Assembly: GCF_024347135.1 (NCBI RefSeq)
Contig: NZ_AP024907.1
Coordinates: forward strand, 2,223,001 to 2,287,000
Source: Vibrio spartinae
GTDB taxonomy: Bacteria; Pseudomonadota; Gammaproteobacteria; Enterobacterales; Vibrionaceae
Direction: 5' to 3'
DNA: 64,000 bases
Made by a program: the position numbers and the translations under genes. The notes beneath the pieces were generated by a model. It made no database searches and was not told where the DNA came from. It worked only from the letters and a program-made list of their open reading frames with translations. Of this stretch, positions 52,859 to 63,649 are shown piece by piece. Every line of letters begins with the position of its first letter. Positions within the stretch are counted from its first letter, which is position 1.

Positions 52859-54055
52859 TTACCGTGCAATTTGCTTTTGCGCATCAGCGAGTGCCGAGTC
52901 AACCGACTGACGCCCATCGACCACATTGATAATGGCATTTTTCATCGAACTCCAGAATGCATTCATCTGCGGGATATTCGGCATAATCTCACCATTGGTC
53001 GCATTGTACATCGTGGCGGCAATGCGCGGGTCGCTGGCAAGTTTCTTCTGATAAGATTTCAGAGCAACTGCGCCCAACGGCTTATCTGCATTCACCATCG
53101 CCAGACCGTCATCGGTCAACAGATAGTGCTCAAGAAATTCAACGGCAAGATCTTTATTGGGTGAGGCGGTACTGATCCCGGCAGATAGCACACCAACAAA
53201 CGGTTTTGAGTTTTTGCCATTAAATTTAGGCAATGTCGTGACACCGTAATGGATACCGGATTTGTCAATGTTGCCCCAACTCCACGGCCCGTTAATGGTC
53301 ATCGCCGTATTGCCCTTGGTGAATTCAGATTCAGACACGGAATAATCCATATCCGGTGAAATAACGTGACTGTCGATCAGCCCTTTCAAGAACGTCATCG
53401 CTTTGCGAACGCCGGGCTTATTCACCCCGATATCCTTGATGTCATAACCCTTATCACTACTGAATTTAAACGCGTACCCGCCATCAGCCGCCAGCAATGG
53501 CCAAGTGAAGTACGGTTCTTTCAAATTCCACATAATCGCGCTTTTACCCTGTTTGCTCAGCTTATCATTCAGTTTGGCGATATCTTCCCAGTTTTTGGGC
53601 GGTTCCGGTACCAGATCTTTGTTATAAATCAGCGACAGTGACTCTACCGCAACCGGGTAGCCGATGAACTTGCCGTGATACTTGACTGCATCCCATGCGA
53701 AATCGAACATATTTGCTTTCAGTTCCGGGGACGGATGAACCTCCGCCAGCAACCCGGCTTCAGCGTATCCGCCAAACCGGTCATGCGCCCAAAATACAAT
53801 GTCAGGCCCGTCACCGGTTGCTGCAGTCTGAGGGAACTTATCCTGTAACCCGTCCGGGTGCAGTACCGTGACCGGAATCCCTGTGTCTTGTTCAAATTTT
53901 TTACCAACTTCCGCCAGACCGTTGTAGCCCTTATCGCCATTAATCCAGATTGTGAGCTGTCCTTCCGCAATGGCAGCACTTGCGCTCAAACTCAGACTCA
54001 ACGAGCCCAGAGCTGTACAGGTGCAAATTGCGACAGCATGTAGGGTCTTTTTCAT
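52859..54055 (-). CDS. malE: Periplasmic maltose/maltodextrin-binding protein MalE
   Basis: About 398 residues from the ATG at 54055, chosen because AAGGA lies 7 bases upstream; the frame can be read 7 codons further. The signal peptide ([22 protein letters not shown]...ASA) precedes a mature N-terminus [20 protein letters not shown], as in E. coli MBP ([18 protein letters not shown]). [17 protein letters not shown] and [19 protein letters not shown] are also conserved. It captures maltodextrins in the periplasm. It is the first gene of malEFG, divergent from malK across MalT boxes. Confidence 0.97.
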   Translation of the reverse strand: MKKTLHAVAICTCTALGSLSLSLSASAAIAEGQLTIWINGDKGYNGLAEVGKKFEQDTGIPVTVLHPDGLQDKFPQTAATGDGPDIVFWAHDRFGGYAEAGLLAEVHPSPELKANMFDFAWDAVKYHGKFIGYPVAVESLSLIYNKDLVPEPPKNWEDIAKLNDKLSKQGKSAIMWNLKEPYFTWPLLAADGGYAFKFSSDKGYDIKDIGVNKPGVRKAMTFLKGLIDSHVISPDMDYSVSESEFTKGNTAMTINGPWSWGNIDKSGIHYGVTTLPKFNGKNSKPFVGVLSAGISTASPNKDLAVEFLEHYLLTDDGLAMVNADKPLGAVALKSYQKKLASDPRIAATMYNATNGEIMPNIPQMNAFWSSMKNAIINVVDGRQSVDSALADAQKQIAR

Positions 54056-54494
54056 GCGCTTATCCTTATTTTTCAACTTGTCGTAGGAGGTGATGTCATA
54101 TCATGAGAAATATTACGCCGTTCCTCATCCTCCTGAGCCCTACGCCCCTGAGGTATAACGGTATTTTCGTGACTCCCATCAACATCTGCATTACTGAATC
54201 ACTTAAATATTGGATAAAATGTGATAGATAACACTTTTACTTCTGATTTCCGGCAAACGCAAACCTGCCTCTATCTCCTCCCTTCCCGGATGCTAATCCT
54301 TCGCCGTCCACCCTGAGGTTCCACGCAATAGGAGGATGCACCGCGTCATCCTTTCACTCATACTATTGCCAAATCACCGCGCATTCCCTAATTACTGCGC
54401 AAAGTGGAACAATACCCGATAATGAGTACAGTCACTGAGTATGGCTGCCCCCATTACATGTCACAAATCTATATTTGAGTTAAGGATGATCGAG
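54056..54494. promoter_or_regulatory. malE-malK divergent control region with MalT boxes
   Basis: Several GGAGGA/GGATGAGG-type MalT boxes occur: 54121-54137 (minus strand, GGAGGATGAGG), 54273-54287 (minus, GGGAGGAG), 54331-54338 (plus, GGAGGATG), and a possible one at 54084-54092 (TAGGAGGTG). A TGTGATAGATAACACT near 54220 is a weak CRP-type candidate. The arrangement resembles the E. coli malEp-malKp region, where MalT and CRP act together. Confidence 0.65.
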
Positions 54495-55628
54495 ATGGCA
54501 AGTGTCACCCTGAAAAATGTATCGAAGGCTTACAATGATGTTGTGATTTCCAAGGATGTGAATCTGGAGATCAACGATGGTGAGTTTGTCGTTTTCGTCG
54601 GCCCGTCAGGATGTGGTAAATCGACCCTGCTACGCTGTATCGCCGGCTTAGAAGATATCACCTCCGGTGATTTATATATTGGTGAACAACGTGTCAATGA
54701 TATTGAGCCATCCAAAAGAGGTGTGGGGATGGTCTTTCAGTCTTATGCCCTTTATCCCCATCTGAATTTGTATGACAACATGTCGTTTGGCCTCAAACTC
54801 GCCAAAGCCGATAAAAAAGCAATCCACGCCCGCGTTGTTGAAGCGGCTGAAATCCTCCAGCTCGGCCACTTACTGGATCGTCAGCCCAAAGCATTATCCG
54901 GCGGACAACGTCAGCGGGTCGCAATTGGCCGGACCTTGGTCTCAAGACCGAATGTGTTTCTCCTTGATGAACCACTCTCGAATCTCGATGCGTCGTTACG
55001 AGTCAATATGCGGAGTGAAATTACCAAATTACAGCGACAACTCGGTTGCACCATGATTTATGTTACGCACGATCAGGTTGAGGCAATGACAATGGCAGAT
55101 AAGATTGTTGTGCTTCAATCGGGGTCGGTTGCTCAGGTCGGCCAGCCGCTGGCACTCTATCATTATCCTAAAAACCGCTTTGTGGCAGGTTTTATCGGCT
55201 CACCGAAAATGAATTTTATGACGGTGAATGTCGAAGCCGCAGAATCCGAGCGAGTGATGGTGCAATTACCCAACGGTGAAACGTTCTGGATTCCGGTCAA
55301 AGGCGATCAGGTTCGTCCGGGAGAACGGATGTCTTTGGGGATTCGTCCGGAACATTTAATCAGTGCCGAATCCGCCTCATTTACGGTGTCAGGCACGGTC
55401 CAGATCGTCGAAAAACTTGGCAACGAAACACAGATCTACCTGCATTTGAAAGGTGCTGATGCCAATGTCATTTATCGGGTGATGGATACCCTTGATGCTG
55501 AGGTTGGTGATACGTATACAATTGGTATCGAACCGAACCGCTGCCATCTGTTCCACAGTGACGGCAGCGCTTGTCCGAGATGCTATCGTGAAAAAGGTGT
55601 AGATTTCGAGACTGCTTATCACGATTGA
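54495..55628 (+). CDS. malK: Maltose/maltodextrin ABC transporter ATPase MalK
   Basis: A 377-residue ATPase from the ATG at 54495 (AAGGAT 8 bases upstream); a longer frame from 54441 lacks this support. Walker [10 protein letters not shown] is at 36-44, the LSGGQ signature near 134, Walker [13 protein letters not shown] near 153, and the switch His in VTHDQVEAM. The C-terminal regulatory domain ([15 protein letters not shown]) is typical of MalK, which binds MalT in the absence of transport. It powers MalFG and controls the regulon. A bidirectional terminator separates it from malQ. Confidence 0.97.
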   Translation: MASVTLKNVSKAYNDVVISKDVNLEINDGEFVVFVGPSGCGKSTLLRCIAGLEDITSGDLYIGEQRVNDIEPSKRGVGMVFQSYALYPHLNLYDNMSFGLKLAKADKKAIHARVVEAAEILQLGHLLDRQPKALSGGQRQRVAIGRTLVSRPNVFLLDEPLSNLDASLRVNMRSEITKLQRQLGCTMIYVTHDQVEAMTMADKIVVLQSGSVAQVGQPLALYHYPKNRFVAGFIGSPKMNFMTVNVEAAESERVMVQLPNGETFWIPVKGDQVRPGERMSLGIRPEHLISAESASFTVSGTVQIVEKLGNETQIYLHLKGADANVIYRVMDTLDAEVGDTYTIGIEPNRCHLFHSDGSACPRCYREKGVDFETAYHD

Positions 55629-55678
55629 TACAAATGAATTTGTCGTGTCATGAGTCAGGCATGATGACTCCCAAACCA

Positions 55679-55710
55679 AAAACCGGTTCTCATCTGAGAA
55701 CCGGTTTTTT
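55679..55710. terminator. Bidirectional terminator between malK and malQ
   Basis: AAAACCGGTTCTC and GAGAACCGGTTTT form a perfect 13-bp stem with a four-base loop. TTTT follows on the plus strand and the opposite strand also ends in T residues, so the hairpin ends both convergent transcripts. Confidence 0.9.
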
Positions 55711-55747
55711 ATGCCTGCTTCATACCTGCATCGCTTGATCAATCGCT

Positions 55748-57958
55748 TCAGGCGGTGCGAATCTGGGTAAGATTAACCAGCATTTTCCGAATGGCCGGCG
55801 ACGAAAAAATCGTGGTTAAATCAGCCGACAATTTTCTCCGCCAGTTGGGATATTGATCAACCGTCCCCGGTACATTGACCGGTTCATCCATCGCCAGCAG
55901 ATCTTCAAGCTGAATACTGACCAGTGCTGAACGCCCCGAGGCCACATGTAGCTGGATTAGCTCACCCAACAATGGCGCCATCACCCGATGTTCTTCAACA
56001 GCGGCCGTTGCCATCTGACCGGTGCTCTCTTGCTCTTGTGAGCTTAGCATTCCCAACGCTTGTAACACCCCATGACGAATCTGAGCACGATCTTGACGCA
56101 ATTGTTCGAGTTGTGTCTCATCGGGATAAAGTCCCAGTTGCTGCCCCAGTGACAGGTCAGCACCATGCCAAAACCCTCTCAGAGTCGGCATATCGTGTGT
56201 ACATAAAGCGGTCATCGACTGATAAGGATAGTCTGACGGTGGTGTATACACGCCTTGCTGAGATTTTTCGAAGAAAAATACTTTATATGAGTGAATACCT
56301 GCGGTTGCGAGAATCTCAGCCATCTGCGCCGGAACGGTTCCTAAATCTTCACCAATGATCGCGCACTGATGCCGGTGAGACTCCAAAGCCAGAATCGCCA
56401 GCAAATGCTCAACCGGATAATAAACATAGGCTCCCTCTTGCGCTGTTTTCCCCTCCGGGATCCACCACAGTCTTAATAATCCCAGCACATGATCAATCCG
56501 CAGTGCCCCGCAATGCTTCATATTGGCTCTGAGCAGATCAATAAAAGGACGATACCCGTGTTCCCGGAGCGTAACCGGGTGAAATGGCGGCAGTCCCCAG
56601 TCTTGCCCGAGGGGCCCTAAAATATCCGGTGGCGCACCGACACTCACCGCTTTGACCAACGTATTATGGTTGCCATCAACCCAAGTATCACAACTATTTT
56701 TACTGACACCAACAGCCAAGTCGCGATATAAGCCAATCGCCATACCCTGTTCCCGCGCCATTAATTGTGTTTCTTTCAACTGGCTTGCCGCAATCCACTG
56801 CAAGTACATATGAAACTGAATGGCATCCTGATGCGTTTCAATAAAAGCTTGTACCGCCTCCCCCTGATAGTCTTGATATTCGGGCGGAAACTGTGCCCAT
56901 CCCCGAGGCTGGGTTGTATCCTGCGTCCCTTCCCCGCTCTGGCCGAATGTCTCGGACAGCACATGAAACACGGCCAGTGCAGTCAAGCTGTCGCCGCCCT
57001 GTGCCACAAACTGGATGAATGCTTGTGCCCGCTCAGAATGATGCGTCAGATGACGGTGACGAAACTCCTGATACAACAGCGGCAACACCATCATTTTGAG
57101 GGCACTCACTTCGGTGTAATCAACCCATGGTTTGGCTCTTGTCTGCGCCAGCCGGTGCTGAAAATCGGCACTGCCGACCAACGACTGCGCAGCATGACTG
57201 AGGACGAACTCAGGCACCGAACTGACATCGATATAGAGCGTATTTAACCAAAAGCGCGAAGAGGGACTATAAGGACTGGCAAACTCAGGGCTGGCAGGGA
57301 AAAGCGTATGCAATGGGTTAAGCCCGATAAACTGAGCCCCTTGATCTGCGACTTCGGTGATCAGCTGTTTCAGGTCACCGAAATCACCAATGCCCCAGTT
57401 AGCTTGACTACGGAGCGTATAAAGCTGAATACTCAGCCCCCACATTTTTTTGCCTGACAATAACGCGGGCTGTTTATAACACGCAACCGGCGCAATGATC
57501 AGCAGACTCTCCTCAAAGTGGCCATTGCGTTTGTCTCTCACCCATAATTGATGGTAGCCCAACGTTAACCCAGTGATCCGCAGGATCACGGTGCCGTCGC
57601 TGTCACGGTGATCAGTCAGGAGGTGCGTTGCCACTTCACCGGCAAGATGCTGATGGTCTTCTGTCTGGATTTGCCAGGAGAAATGCTCATATGAAATATC
57701 GCGGCCGATGCTGAGTGTGATATCGACGGGTTGTTCGTCGCCACGCACCACTATGACCGGCTCTGACAGGCGAGATTGATGTTTGTGGAGAGCCGATGCC
57801 ATCAGTCGGGTATCGGCTGACGTATCATAGCCCATAATGGCAAGAATCTGACGCAACGTCTGCTCGGGAACTTCCGTTTCATTGCCCCATGCATCCGTGT
57901 AGCATTTGGCAATCCCGGCAAGATCGGCCACATGCTCCAATGTTGGTTTTGTTATCAT
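55748..57958 (-). CDS. malQ: 4-alpha-glucanotransferase (amylomaltase) MalQ
   Basis: A 736-residue GH77 enzyme, slightly longer than the E. coli protein (694). Conserved stretches include GLSIQLYTLRSQANWGIGDFGDL, GLNPLHTLFP, LYRDLAVGV, MKHCGALRIDHVLGLLRLWWIPEG (nucleophile Asp in RIDHV), IIGEDLGTVP (acid Glu), and THDMPTLRGFW. It transfers glucan chains between maltodextrins so that MalP can act on longer ones. It follows malP by 99 bases on the same strand; a GC-rich hairpin in the gap (about 58000-58032) may modulate its expression. Confidence 0.97.
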   Translation of the reverse strand: MITKPTLEHVADLAGIAKCYTDAWGNETEVPEQTLRQILAIMGYDTSADTRLMASALHKHQSRLSEPVIVVRGDEQPVDITLSIGRDISYEHFSWQIQTEDHQHLAGEVATHLLTDHRDSDGTVILRITGLTLGYHQLWVRDKRNGHFEESLLIIAPVACYKQPALLSGKKMWGLSIQLYTLRSQANWGIGDFGDLKQLITEVADQGAQFIGLNPLHTLFPASPEFASPYSPSSRFWLNTLYIDVSSVPEFVLSHAAQSLVGSADFQHRLAQTRAKPWVDYTEVSALKMMVLPLLYQEFRHRHLTHHSERAQAFIQFVAQGGDSLTALAVFHVLSETFGQSGEGTQDTTQPRGWAQFPPEYQDYQGEAVQAFIETHQDAIQFHMYLQWIAASQLKETQLMAREQGMAIGLYRDLAVGVSKNSCDTWVDGNHNTLVKAVSVGAPPDILGPLGQDWGLPPFHPVTLREHGYRPFIDLLRANMKHCGALRIDHVLGLLRLWWIPEGKTAQEGAYVYYPVEHLLAILALESHRHQCAIIGEDLGTVPAQMAEILATAGIHSYKVFFFEKSQQGVYTPPSDYPYQSMTALCTHDMPTLRGFWHGADLSLGQQLGLYPDETQLEQLRQDRAQIRHGVLQALGMLSSQEQESTGQMATAAVEEHRVMAPLLGELIQLHVASGRSALVSIQLEDLLAMDEPVNVPGTVDQYPNWRRKLSADLTTIFSSPAIRKMLVNLTQIRTA

Positions 57959-58057
57959 GTTTCACTCCAATGACATTGCATTGATAAACATTCATAAGAT
58001 GAAATGAGCCGAGGCGGAATGCCCGGCTCCGAGACACCATGTCATTCGATTGCTGAA

Positions 58058-60556
58058 TTAACGTTTGACGGGTTGCAGATGCCAGATCGTCTCCACATAA
58101 TCGCGAATGGACCGATCCGAACTGAATTTACCAACCAAGGCCGTATTTAAAATCGCTTTTCGGGCCCAGCCCTGCACATCACGATACTGACGATCAACCG
58201 CCTCTTGGGCATCGACATAAGCACGGAAATCCGCCAGACACAGATAAGGGTCTCCGTCACGTAACAAGGTGTCGTAAACCGCTTTTAATCCGTGTGGATT
58301 TTCAGGTGTGAAATCATCGCTGTTCAGCCAGTCAAGGCTTGCTTTCAGGAGCGGGTCAGCCTGGTAATAAGTGTGAGGGTCATAGCCTTCACGCAGGCAT
58401 TGATTGACCTGATGCACGTTCAAGCCAAAGATAAAGATATTCTCATCACCGACTTCTTCCCGAATTTCCACATTCGCACCATCCATCGTCCCGATAGTCA
58501 GGGCACCGTTGAGTGCCAGTTTCATGTTGCCGGTCCCGGATGCTTCTTTCCCTGCGGTTGAAATTTGCTCAGACAGATCCGCGGCGGGAATGATTAATTC
58601 CGCAATGCTGACCCGGTAATCGGGAATGAATACGACTTTGAGTTTATCGTTGACTCTCTCATCTTGATTGATGGTCTCAGCAACCTGATTGATGGCATAG
58701 ATAATCTCTTTTGCAAGGTGATAACCGGGGGCGGCTTTGGCAGCAAAAAAGACCACGCGTGGCACCATATCAAACGCCGGTTCATGCAACAGTCGGTGAT
58801 ACAAAGACAAAATATGCAGTAGATTCAAATGCTGACGCTTGTACTCATGCAGGCGCTTAATTTGTACATCAAACAGCGCATTGGGATTAATTTCTAACCC
58901 GAGATTCGCCTGAACCCATTGCGCCAGACGCTCTTTATTGGCCTTTTTCGTCGCCATAAATGCCGCCTGAAAATCCGATTCTTCGGCATAATCAGCCAAC
59001 GCTGCCAGATGTTCGAGATTGTCTTCCCAGCGGTGTCCAATCTTATGACGGATCAGATTCGCCAGATCAGGGTTGCAATAGGTTAACCAGCGGCGCGGGG
59101 TAATCCCGTTTGTAACATTGCGGATTCGATTGGGGAATAACGTATTGAATTCAGGGAACAGCTCTTTTTGCACCAGCTCGGTGTGCATCGCAGCAACACC
59201 GTTAACTGCATAAGAGCCGACGACACACAGATTAGCCATTCTCACCATGGGCTCTTGCTTCGAGACATCTTGCTCCGTGGGTTCGTTCTTCGTAGGCTTT
59301 TGCTCCAAGGACACGATCGCAAGCTTCGCTTGCTTGTCGGTATCGCCCGGCCACTGTTGCTCGACCTGTTTCAGGAAATGCTGATCAATTTCCGTGATGA
59401 GCGCCATATGTCGGGGCAACAACTTCGTCATTAGAGATTTACGCCATGTTTCTAAGGCTTCTGGCATCAAGGTATGGTTGGTGTAAGCAAAAATCCGCGT
59501 ACAAATCGACCATGCGGTTTGCCACGCCAAATCTTGCTCATCGATCAAGAGCCGCATCAGTTCGGGAATTGCGATTGCAGGATGCGTATCATTCAGTTGA
59601 ATGGTTTCATAGTCGGGTAAGCTTTCCCAATCCCGTCCGGCTTGCTCGTGACGAGCCACAATGTCACCAATTGAGGCCGCACTATGAAAGTATTGCTGCA
59701 TCAGTCGCAGGACTTTGCCTTGCTCATGATTATCATTCGGATACAGCACTTTGGTCAGATTGGCCGCTTCAAGCATGCTTTGCTGTGCTTCGACATAAGC
59801 ACCATCATTAAACTTAGCCAGCGAGAAGCCCTGTTCTGCCCGGCATTCCCATAGCCGCAGCGGGTAAACCGTGTGACTTTTATAACCGACAATCGGAATA
59901 TCCCATGCGATGGCTTTTACAATTTGGGCCGGCAGCCAGCGGTGCTTGGTTTTGCCTTGATGTTGATAGGTTTCAACATGGCCGAAAAATCCGACTCGCC
60001 GGGTCAGTTCAGGCCGCAGCCGTTCCCACGGATATCCCTCTTCTCCGCGCCACTCATCGGGTGCTTCCTGTTGTCGTCCGGCGACAAAAGACTGTCTGAA
60101 CAACCCGTATTCATAATGTAACCCGTATCCGACGGTGGGGTACTCCTGAGCAGCGCAGGAATCCATAAAGCAGGCCGCTAAGCGCCCCAACCCACCGTTA
60201 CCGAGCGACGGGTCTCGCTCTTGCTCCAATAAATCAGACAACGATTGTCCCAGCATTTGCATGACATGCTCGACCTGCGCATACAAATTCATGTTAATCA
60301 GTGCGTTACCCGTCAGGCGTCCCATCAGAAACTCGAGTGACAGATAATTCACATGCTTGGCGTTGCGAACCCGTGGGTCATGTGCCGTATCGACCAGATC
60401 GGCAACGGTCATTTCAGACAACGCCCTCACCATCGCCAAGTACCATGACCGAGGGCTTGCATGTTCGATCTCTTGCGAATAGGTGGTCTTCAAATGATGT
60501 AAGACACTCTGTCTGAATGCCTCCGGCTCAAAATGATTGGTTGGTTCATTGTTCAT
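58058..60556 (-). CDS. malP: Maltodextrin phosphorylase MalP
   Basis: An 832-residue GT35 phosphorylase. The family core is present: YLSLEFLMGR, DPSLGNGGLGRLAACFMDS, RVRNVTNGITPRRW-like RNVTNGITPRRWL, KRLHEYKRQ, and the PLP-binding EASGTGNMK. It releases glucose-1-phosphate from maltodextrin ends. Compared with E. coli MalP there is a short extra low-complexity loop near residues 415-435 (KPTKNEPTEQDVSKQEP) before VRMANLCVVG. A MalT box lies upstream, and malQ follows in the same operon. Confidence 0.97.
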   Translation of the reverse strand: MNNEPTNHFEPEAFRQSVLHHLKTTYSQEIEHASPRSWYLAMVRALSEMTVADLVDTAHDPRVRNAKHVNYLSLEFLMGRLTGNALINMNLYAQVEHVMQMLGQSLSDLLEQERDPSLGNGGLGRLAACFMDSCAAQEYPTVGYGLHYEYGLFRQSFVAGRQQEAPDEWRGEEGYPWERLRPELTRRVGFFGHVETYQHQGKTKHRWLPAQIVKAIAWDIPIVGYKSHTVYPLRLWECRAEQGFSLAKFNDGAYVEAQQSMLEAANLTKVLYPNDNHEQGKVLRLMQQYFHSAASIGDIVARHEQAGRDWESLPDYETIQLNDTHPAIAIPELMRLLIDEQDLAWQTAWSICTRIFAYTNHTLMPEALETWRKSLMTKLLPRHMALITEIDQHFLKQVEQQWPGDTDKQAKLAIVSLEQKPTKNEPTEQDVSKQEPMVRMANLCVVGSYAVNGVAAMHTELVQKELFPEFNTLFPNRIRNVTNGITPRRWLTYCNPDLANLIRHKIGHRWEDNLEHLAALADYAEESDFQAAFMATKKANKERLAQWVQANLGLEINPNALFDVQIKRLHEYKRQHLNLLHILSLYHRLLHEPAFDMVPRVVFFAAKAAPGYHLAKEIIYAINQVAETINQDERVNDKLKVVFIPDYRVSIAELIIPAADLSEQISTAGKEASGTGNMKLALNGALTIGTMDGANVEIREEVGDENIFIFGLNVHQVNQCLREGYDPHTYYQADPLLKASLDWLNSDDFTPENPHGLKAVYDTLLRDGDPYLCLADFRAYVDAQEAVDRQYRDVQGWARKAILNTALVGKFSSDRSIRDYVETIWHLQPVKR

Positions 60557-60840
60557 GACTATCTCACTCTCATTACAGCATCTTGCTTAATTGAAGGGCT
60601 AAAGGTATGGGGATATCCTGCATAGTCCTGCGTCATGAAACATCCTCCCGCAGAAAGGGAATTATGGTAGGAGTCAGTAGGCGTAGAGCCTGATTATTTG
60701 CCCGATGACTCAAAAAGGCATCACTCAATTCATAAAATTGTTATAAATTTGTTTATTAAGAAGTCGATCAAGTTCCAGACCGTACACGCCACGCTAAACT
60801 ACCGAGCATGAATGCAACTTGAAGAAATAATGCAGAATTT
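60557..60840. promoter_or_regulatory. malP-malT divergent control region
   Basis: A MalT box is seen at 60641-60650 (minus strand CGGGAGGATG), suitable for malP activation, with a weaker one near 60609-60617. The right part is AT-rich (TTATTAAGAAG) and should contain the malT promoter. The malT ribosome site is weak (GAAGAA). Confidence 0.6.
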
Positions 60841-63549
60841 ATGTGGATTCCATCAAAACTGACACGTCCGAGTCGTCTACACCATGCGATCTCTCGACAA
60901 CGGGTACTCGATACCCTGCGCCATGCGCATCGATGTAAAGTGGTGTTGTTTCGCTCACCAGCCGGTTATGGTAAGACCACCATGGCGGCACAGTGGCTCG
61001 CAGATAGTCCTGCTGTCGGCTGGTATAGTATCGATGATGGGGACAATGATGCGTTTCGTTTCATCAATTACTTTATTCAGGCGATTAATATTGCCACCAG
61101 CAATGGTTGTCCGAATAGCCAGACCCTCGCCGAGCGCAGCCAATACGCCTCCATCTCTTCTCTGTTCGCTGAACTCTTTCATGAAATTCAGGATGTCACG
61201 CAACCTTGCTATCTGGTGCTTGACGACTACCACCTGATTGATGATGAAAAAATCCACGAAGCCGTGCGTTTCTTTATTAAACATATGCCGGACAACATGA
61301 CAGTGGTCGTGACCAGCCGTTCCAATCCACCATTGGGCATTGCCAATCTGCGTGTGCGCGATCTGCTCATCGAAATTGATCACGATATGCTGGCATTTGA
61401 TGATGATGAAACAAGCCGCTTTTTTAGTCGGGTGGTTCATGATGAATTTGATTCGGAAACCGTCAGCGAACTGAGGCATTATGTCGAAGGCTGGCCTTCC
61501 GCCCTACAGTTGATCGCGTTACAGGCCAAACATCAGAACCGCTCGTTGGCTCAATCACGGCAATCGGTCGCCCGTTTCAATCATGATCATCTGTGGGAGT
61601 ACTTGATTGAAGAAGTGTTTGCTTATATTGATAGCGAAACCCGGTTGTTTCTGTTGCAATGTGCGGTTCTGGAGACCTTTAACGATATATTGGTTGCTGA
61701 ACTGACCCAGCGCAGCGATGCATTGAATATGATTGAGTCTCTTAACCGTTATGGTCTGTTCATCCATCGGCTGGAAAGTGAACAGAACTGGTATCGCTTT
61801 CATCACTTGTTTGCGGAGTTTCTAACCCATCAACGGCATAAAATCATTCCCGATGAAGAGCAACAGCTACATAGCCGGGCCGCTCAGGCTTGGCTGAAAC
61901 TGGATATTCCTCATCAGGCGCTGAAACACGCGCAGCAAACCGACAACAGTGATTTGACCACCCAGATTCTGCTCGCCCACGGCTGGCGAATGTTCAATCA
62001 TGGTGAGTTAAACATTCTGGAAACGGCCATTGATGAGCTCGATGCCGAGCATCTCTACGCGGGGGTGAAACTGCCGTTACTTCAGGCTTGGTTAGCCCAG
62101 AGCCAGCACTGCTATACCCGGGTCGAGGATATGTTAACGCAGGCCGAGCATGAGATGCGTCTGAGAAACATATCGATTTCTCAGCCGGAACAAGGGCAAA
62201 TCAACACGCTCAGAGCTCAGGTTGCTATCAACAATAATGATCCGGAGCTTGCATCAGAACTGGCTGAACTCGCCCTGAGTCAATTGGCAACAACCGATTT
62301 TCGCAGCCGGATTATTGCTACCTCGATTGTCGGAGAAGTCAATCACGTACACGGGGAACTCAACCGGGCACTTTCTCTGATGCAACAAACCGAGAAATTA
62401 GCCCGTCAACATCAGGTTTATCATCAGGCATTATGGGCTTTAATCCAGCAGAGTGAAATTTTACTCGCACAAGGATATGTTCAGGCCGCCTTTGAGCTAC
62501 ACGAGTCAGCCTTTAAACTGATTGAAGCCCAACAGTTGCATCAGGTGCCGTTACATGAATTTCTGCTACGGCTCCATGCGCAGATTCTCTGGTGCTGGAA
62601 TTCGCTGGATGAAGCGGAAGTCTTCGCTCAGAAAGGAATACGAGTGCTGGGTAACTTAGACATCAGTAAACATCTGCATAGTTACTCGATTCTTGCCCGG
62701 ATTGCGATTGCCCGGGGGGAAATTGATCGGGCAGCAAAATTTGTTGCGCAGATAGAAACACTGTTAAACCAGTCCAGCTACCATATTGACTGGACTGCAA
62801 ATGCATCGTTCGCTTTATTGCTCTACTGGCAGGTTCGGGATGATGCCGACGCGATCGAAACATGGCTGGCGCAGGCTTCCCGCCCTTCTGAAGCGAAAAA
62901 TCATTTTTTACAACTCCAGTGGCGTAATATCGCACGGGCTCAGATCTATACCGGCCAACTCGAAAAAGCGCGGCAGAGTCTGGCGTTTTTGCAGCATGAG
63001 GCGCAACAGTCCGAACTCTTTACCGATACCAATCGTAACCTGATTGTCGAAGCGGTTCTCGCGGTGCATAACCAACAACCACAAGTTGCTGAAACGGTGT
63101 TACGGCAAGCCTTACAGATGACCAATCAAACGGGCATGGTGGCGGATTTTCTCATCGAAGGGCAACGCTTATACCCGATCTTACAGCAACTGCTACAAGA
63201 TGAAACACTGGCGGATTTAGAAAAGCATCGCGCCAAATACCTGCTCCGTGAGATTGCCCAGAAACAGCGCAGTCGTTCATTGCATTTCGATGAAGAATTT
63301 ATCGATAAGCTGTTGCATCATCCGAAGGTGCCTGAGCTGGTTCGCACCAGCCCATTGACGCAACGTGAATGGCAAGTGCTTGGCCTGATCTATTCAGGTT
63401 TCAGCAATGAACAAATCTCTCAGGAGCTGGAAGTTGCAGGAACCACGATCAAAACCCACATCAGAAATCTCTATCAGAAACTGAATCTGACCAACCGGAA
63501 AGAAGCGATAGAAACGGCAGAGCGATTACTGAGCTTAATGGGATACTAA
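60841..63549 (+). CDS. malT: Maltose regulon transcriptional activator MalT
   Basis: A 902-residue STAND-type regulator, matching E. coli MalT in length (901). The start [13 protein letters not shown] matches MLIPSKLSRPVRL. Walker [10 protein letters not shown] is at 39-47; [11 protein letters not shown] is the Walker B. The central part holds helical repeats for maltotriose sensing. The C-terminal LuxR-type HTH is at about 838-895 ([45 protein letters not shown]). It activates mal promoters on maltotriose and ATP, and MalK inhibits it. Confidence 0.97.
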   Translation: MWIPSKLTRPSRLHHAISRQRVLDTLRHAHRCKVVLFRSPAGYGKTTMAAQWLADSPAVGWYSIDDGDNDAFRFINYFIQAINIATSNGCPNSQTLAERSQYASISSLFAELFHEIQDVTQPCYLVLDDYHLIDDEKIHEAVRFFIKHMPDNMTVVVTSRSNPPLGIANLRVRDLLIEIDHDMLAFDDDETSRFFSRVVHDEFDSETVSELRHYVEGWPSALQLIALQAKHQNRSLAQSRQSVARFNHDHLWEYLIEEVFAYIDSETRLFLLQCAVLETFNDILVAELTQRSDALNMIESLNRYGLFIHRLESEQNWYRFHHLFAEFLTHQRHKIIPDEEQQLHSRAAQAWLKLDIPHQALKHAQQTDNSDLTTQILLAHGWRMFNHGELNILETAIDELDAEHLYAGVKLPLLQAWLAQSQHCYTRVEDMLTQAEHEMRLRNISISQPEQGQINTLRAQVAINNNDPELASELAELALSQLATTDFRSRIIATSIVGEVNHVHGELNRALSLMQQTEKLARQHQVYHQALWALIQQSEILLAQGYVQAAFELHESAFKLIEAQQLHQVPLHEFLLRLHAQILWCWNSLDEAEVFAQKGIRVLGNLDISKHLHSYSILARIAIARGEIDRAAKFVAQIETLLNQSSYHIDWTANASFALLLYWQVRDDADAIETWLAQASRPSEAKNHFLQLQWRNIARAQIYTGQLEKARQSLAFLQHEAQQSELFTDTNRNLIVEAVLAVHNQQPQVAETVLRQALQMTNQTGMVADFLIEGQRLYPILQQLLQDETLADLEKHRAKYLLREIAQKQRSRSLHFDEEFIDKLLHHPKVPELVRTSPLTQREWQVLGLIYSGFSNEQISQELEVAGTTIKTHIRNLYQKLNLTNRKEAIETAERLLSLMGY

Positions 63550-63556
63550 ATGACCG

Positions 63557-63596
63557 TGCCAATGGATGTGTGGTGACAATTACACGTCCATTGGCA
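63557..63596. terminator. Long hairpin downstream of malT
   Basis: TGCCAATGGATGTGT and ACACGTCCATTGGCA pair over 15 bp with one G-U pair and a 10-base loop, eight bases after the malT stop. No strong T run follows, so termination efficiency is uncertain. Confidence 0.6.
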
Positions 63597-63647
63597 TGTC
63601 CGCTTTTGGTTGGCATGTCCGCTTTTGGTTGGCATGTCCGCTTTTGG
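63591..63647. repeat. Three perfect tandem 19-bp repeats
   Basis: The unit TTGGCATGTCCGCTTTTGG occurs three times without interruption. The first copy shares its first bases with the right arm of the malT hairpin. It may arise from slippage and could vary between strains. Confidence 0.85.
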
Positions 63648-63649
63648 TT

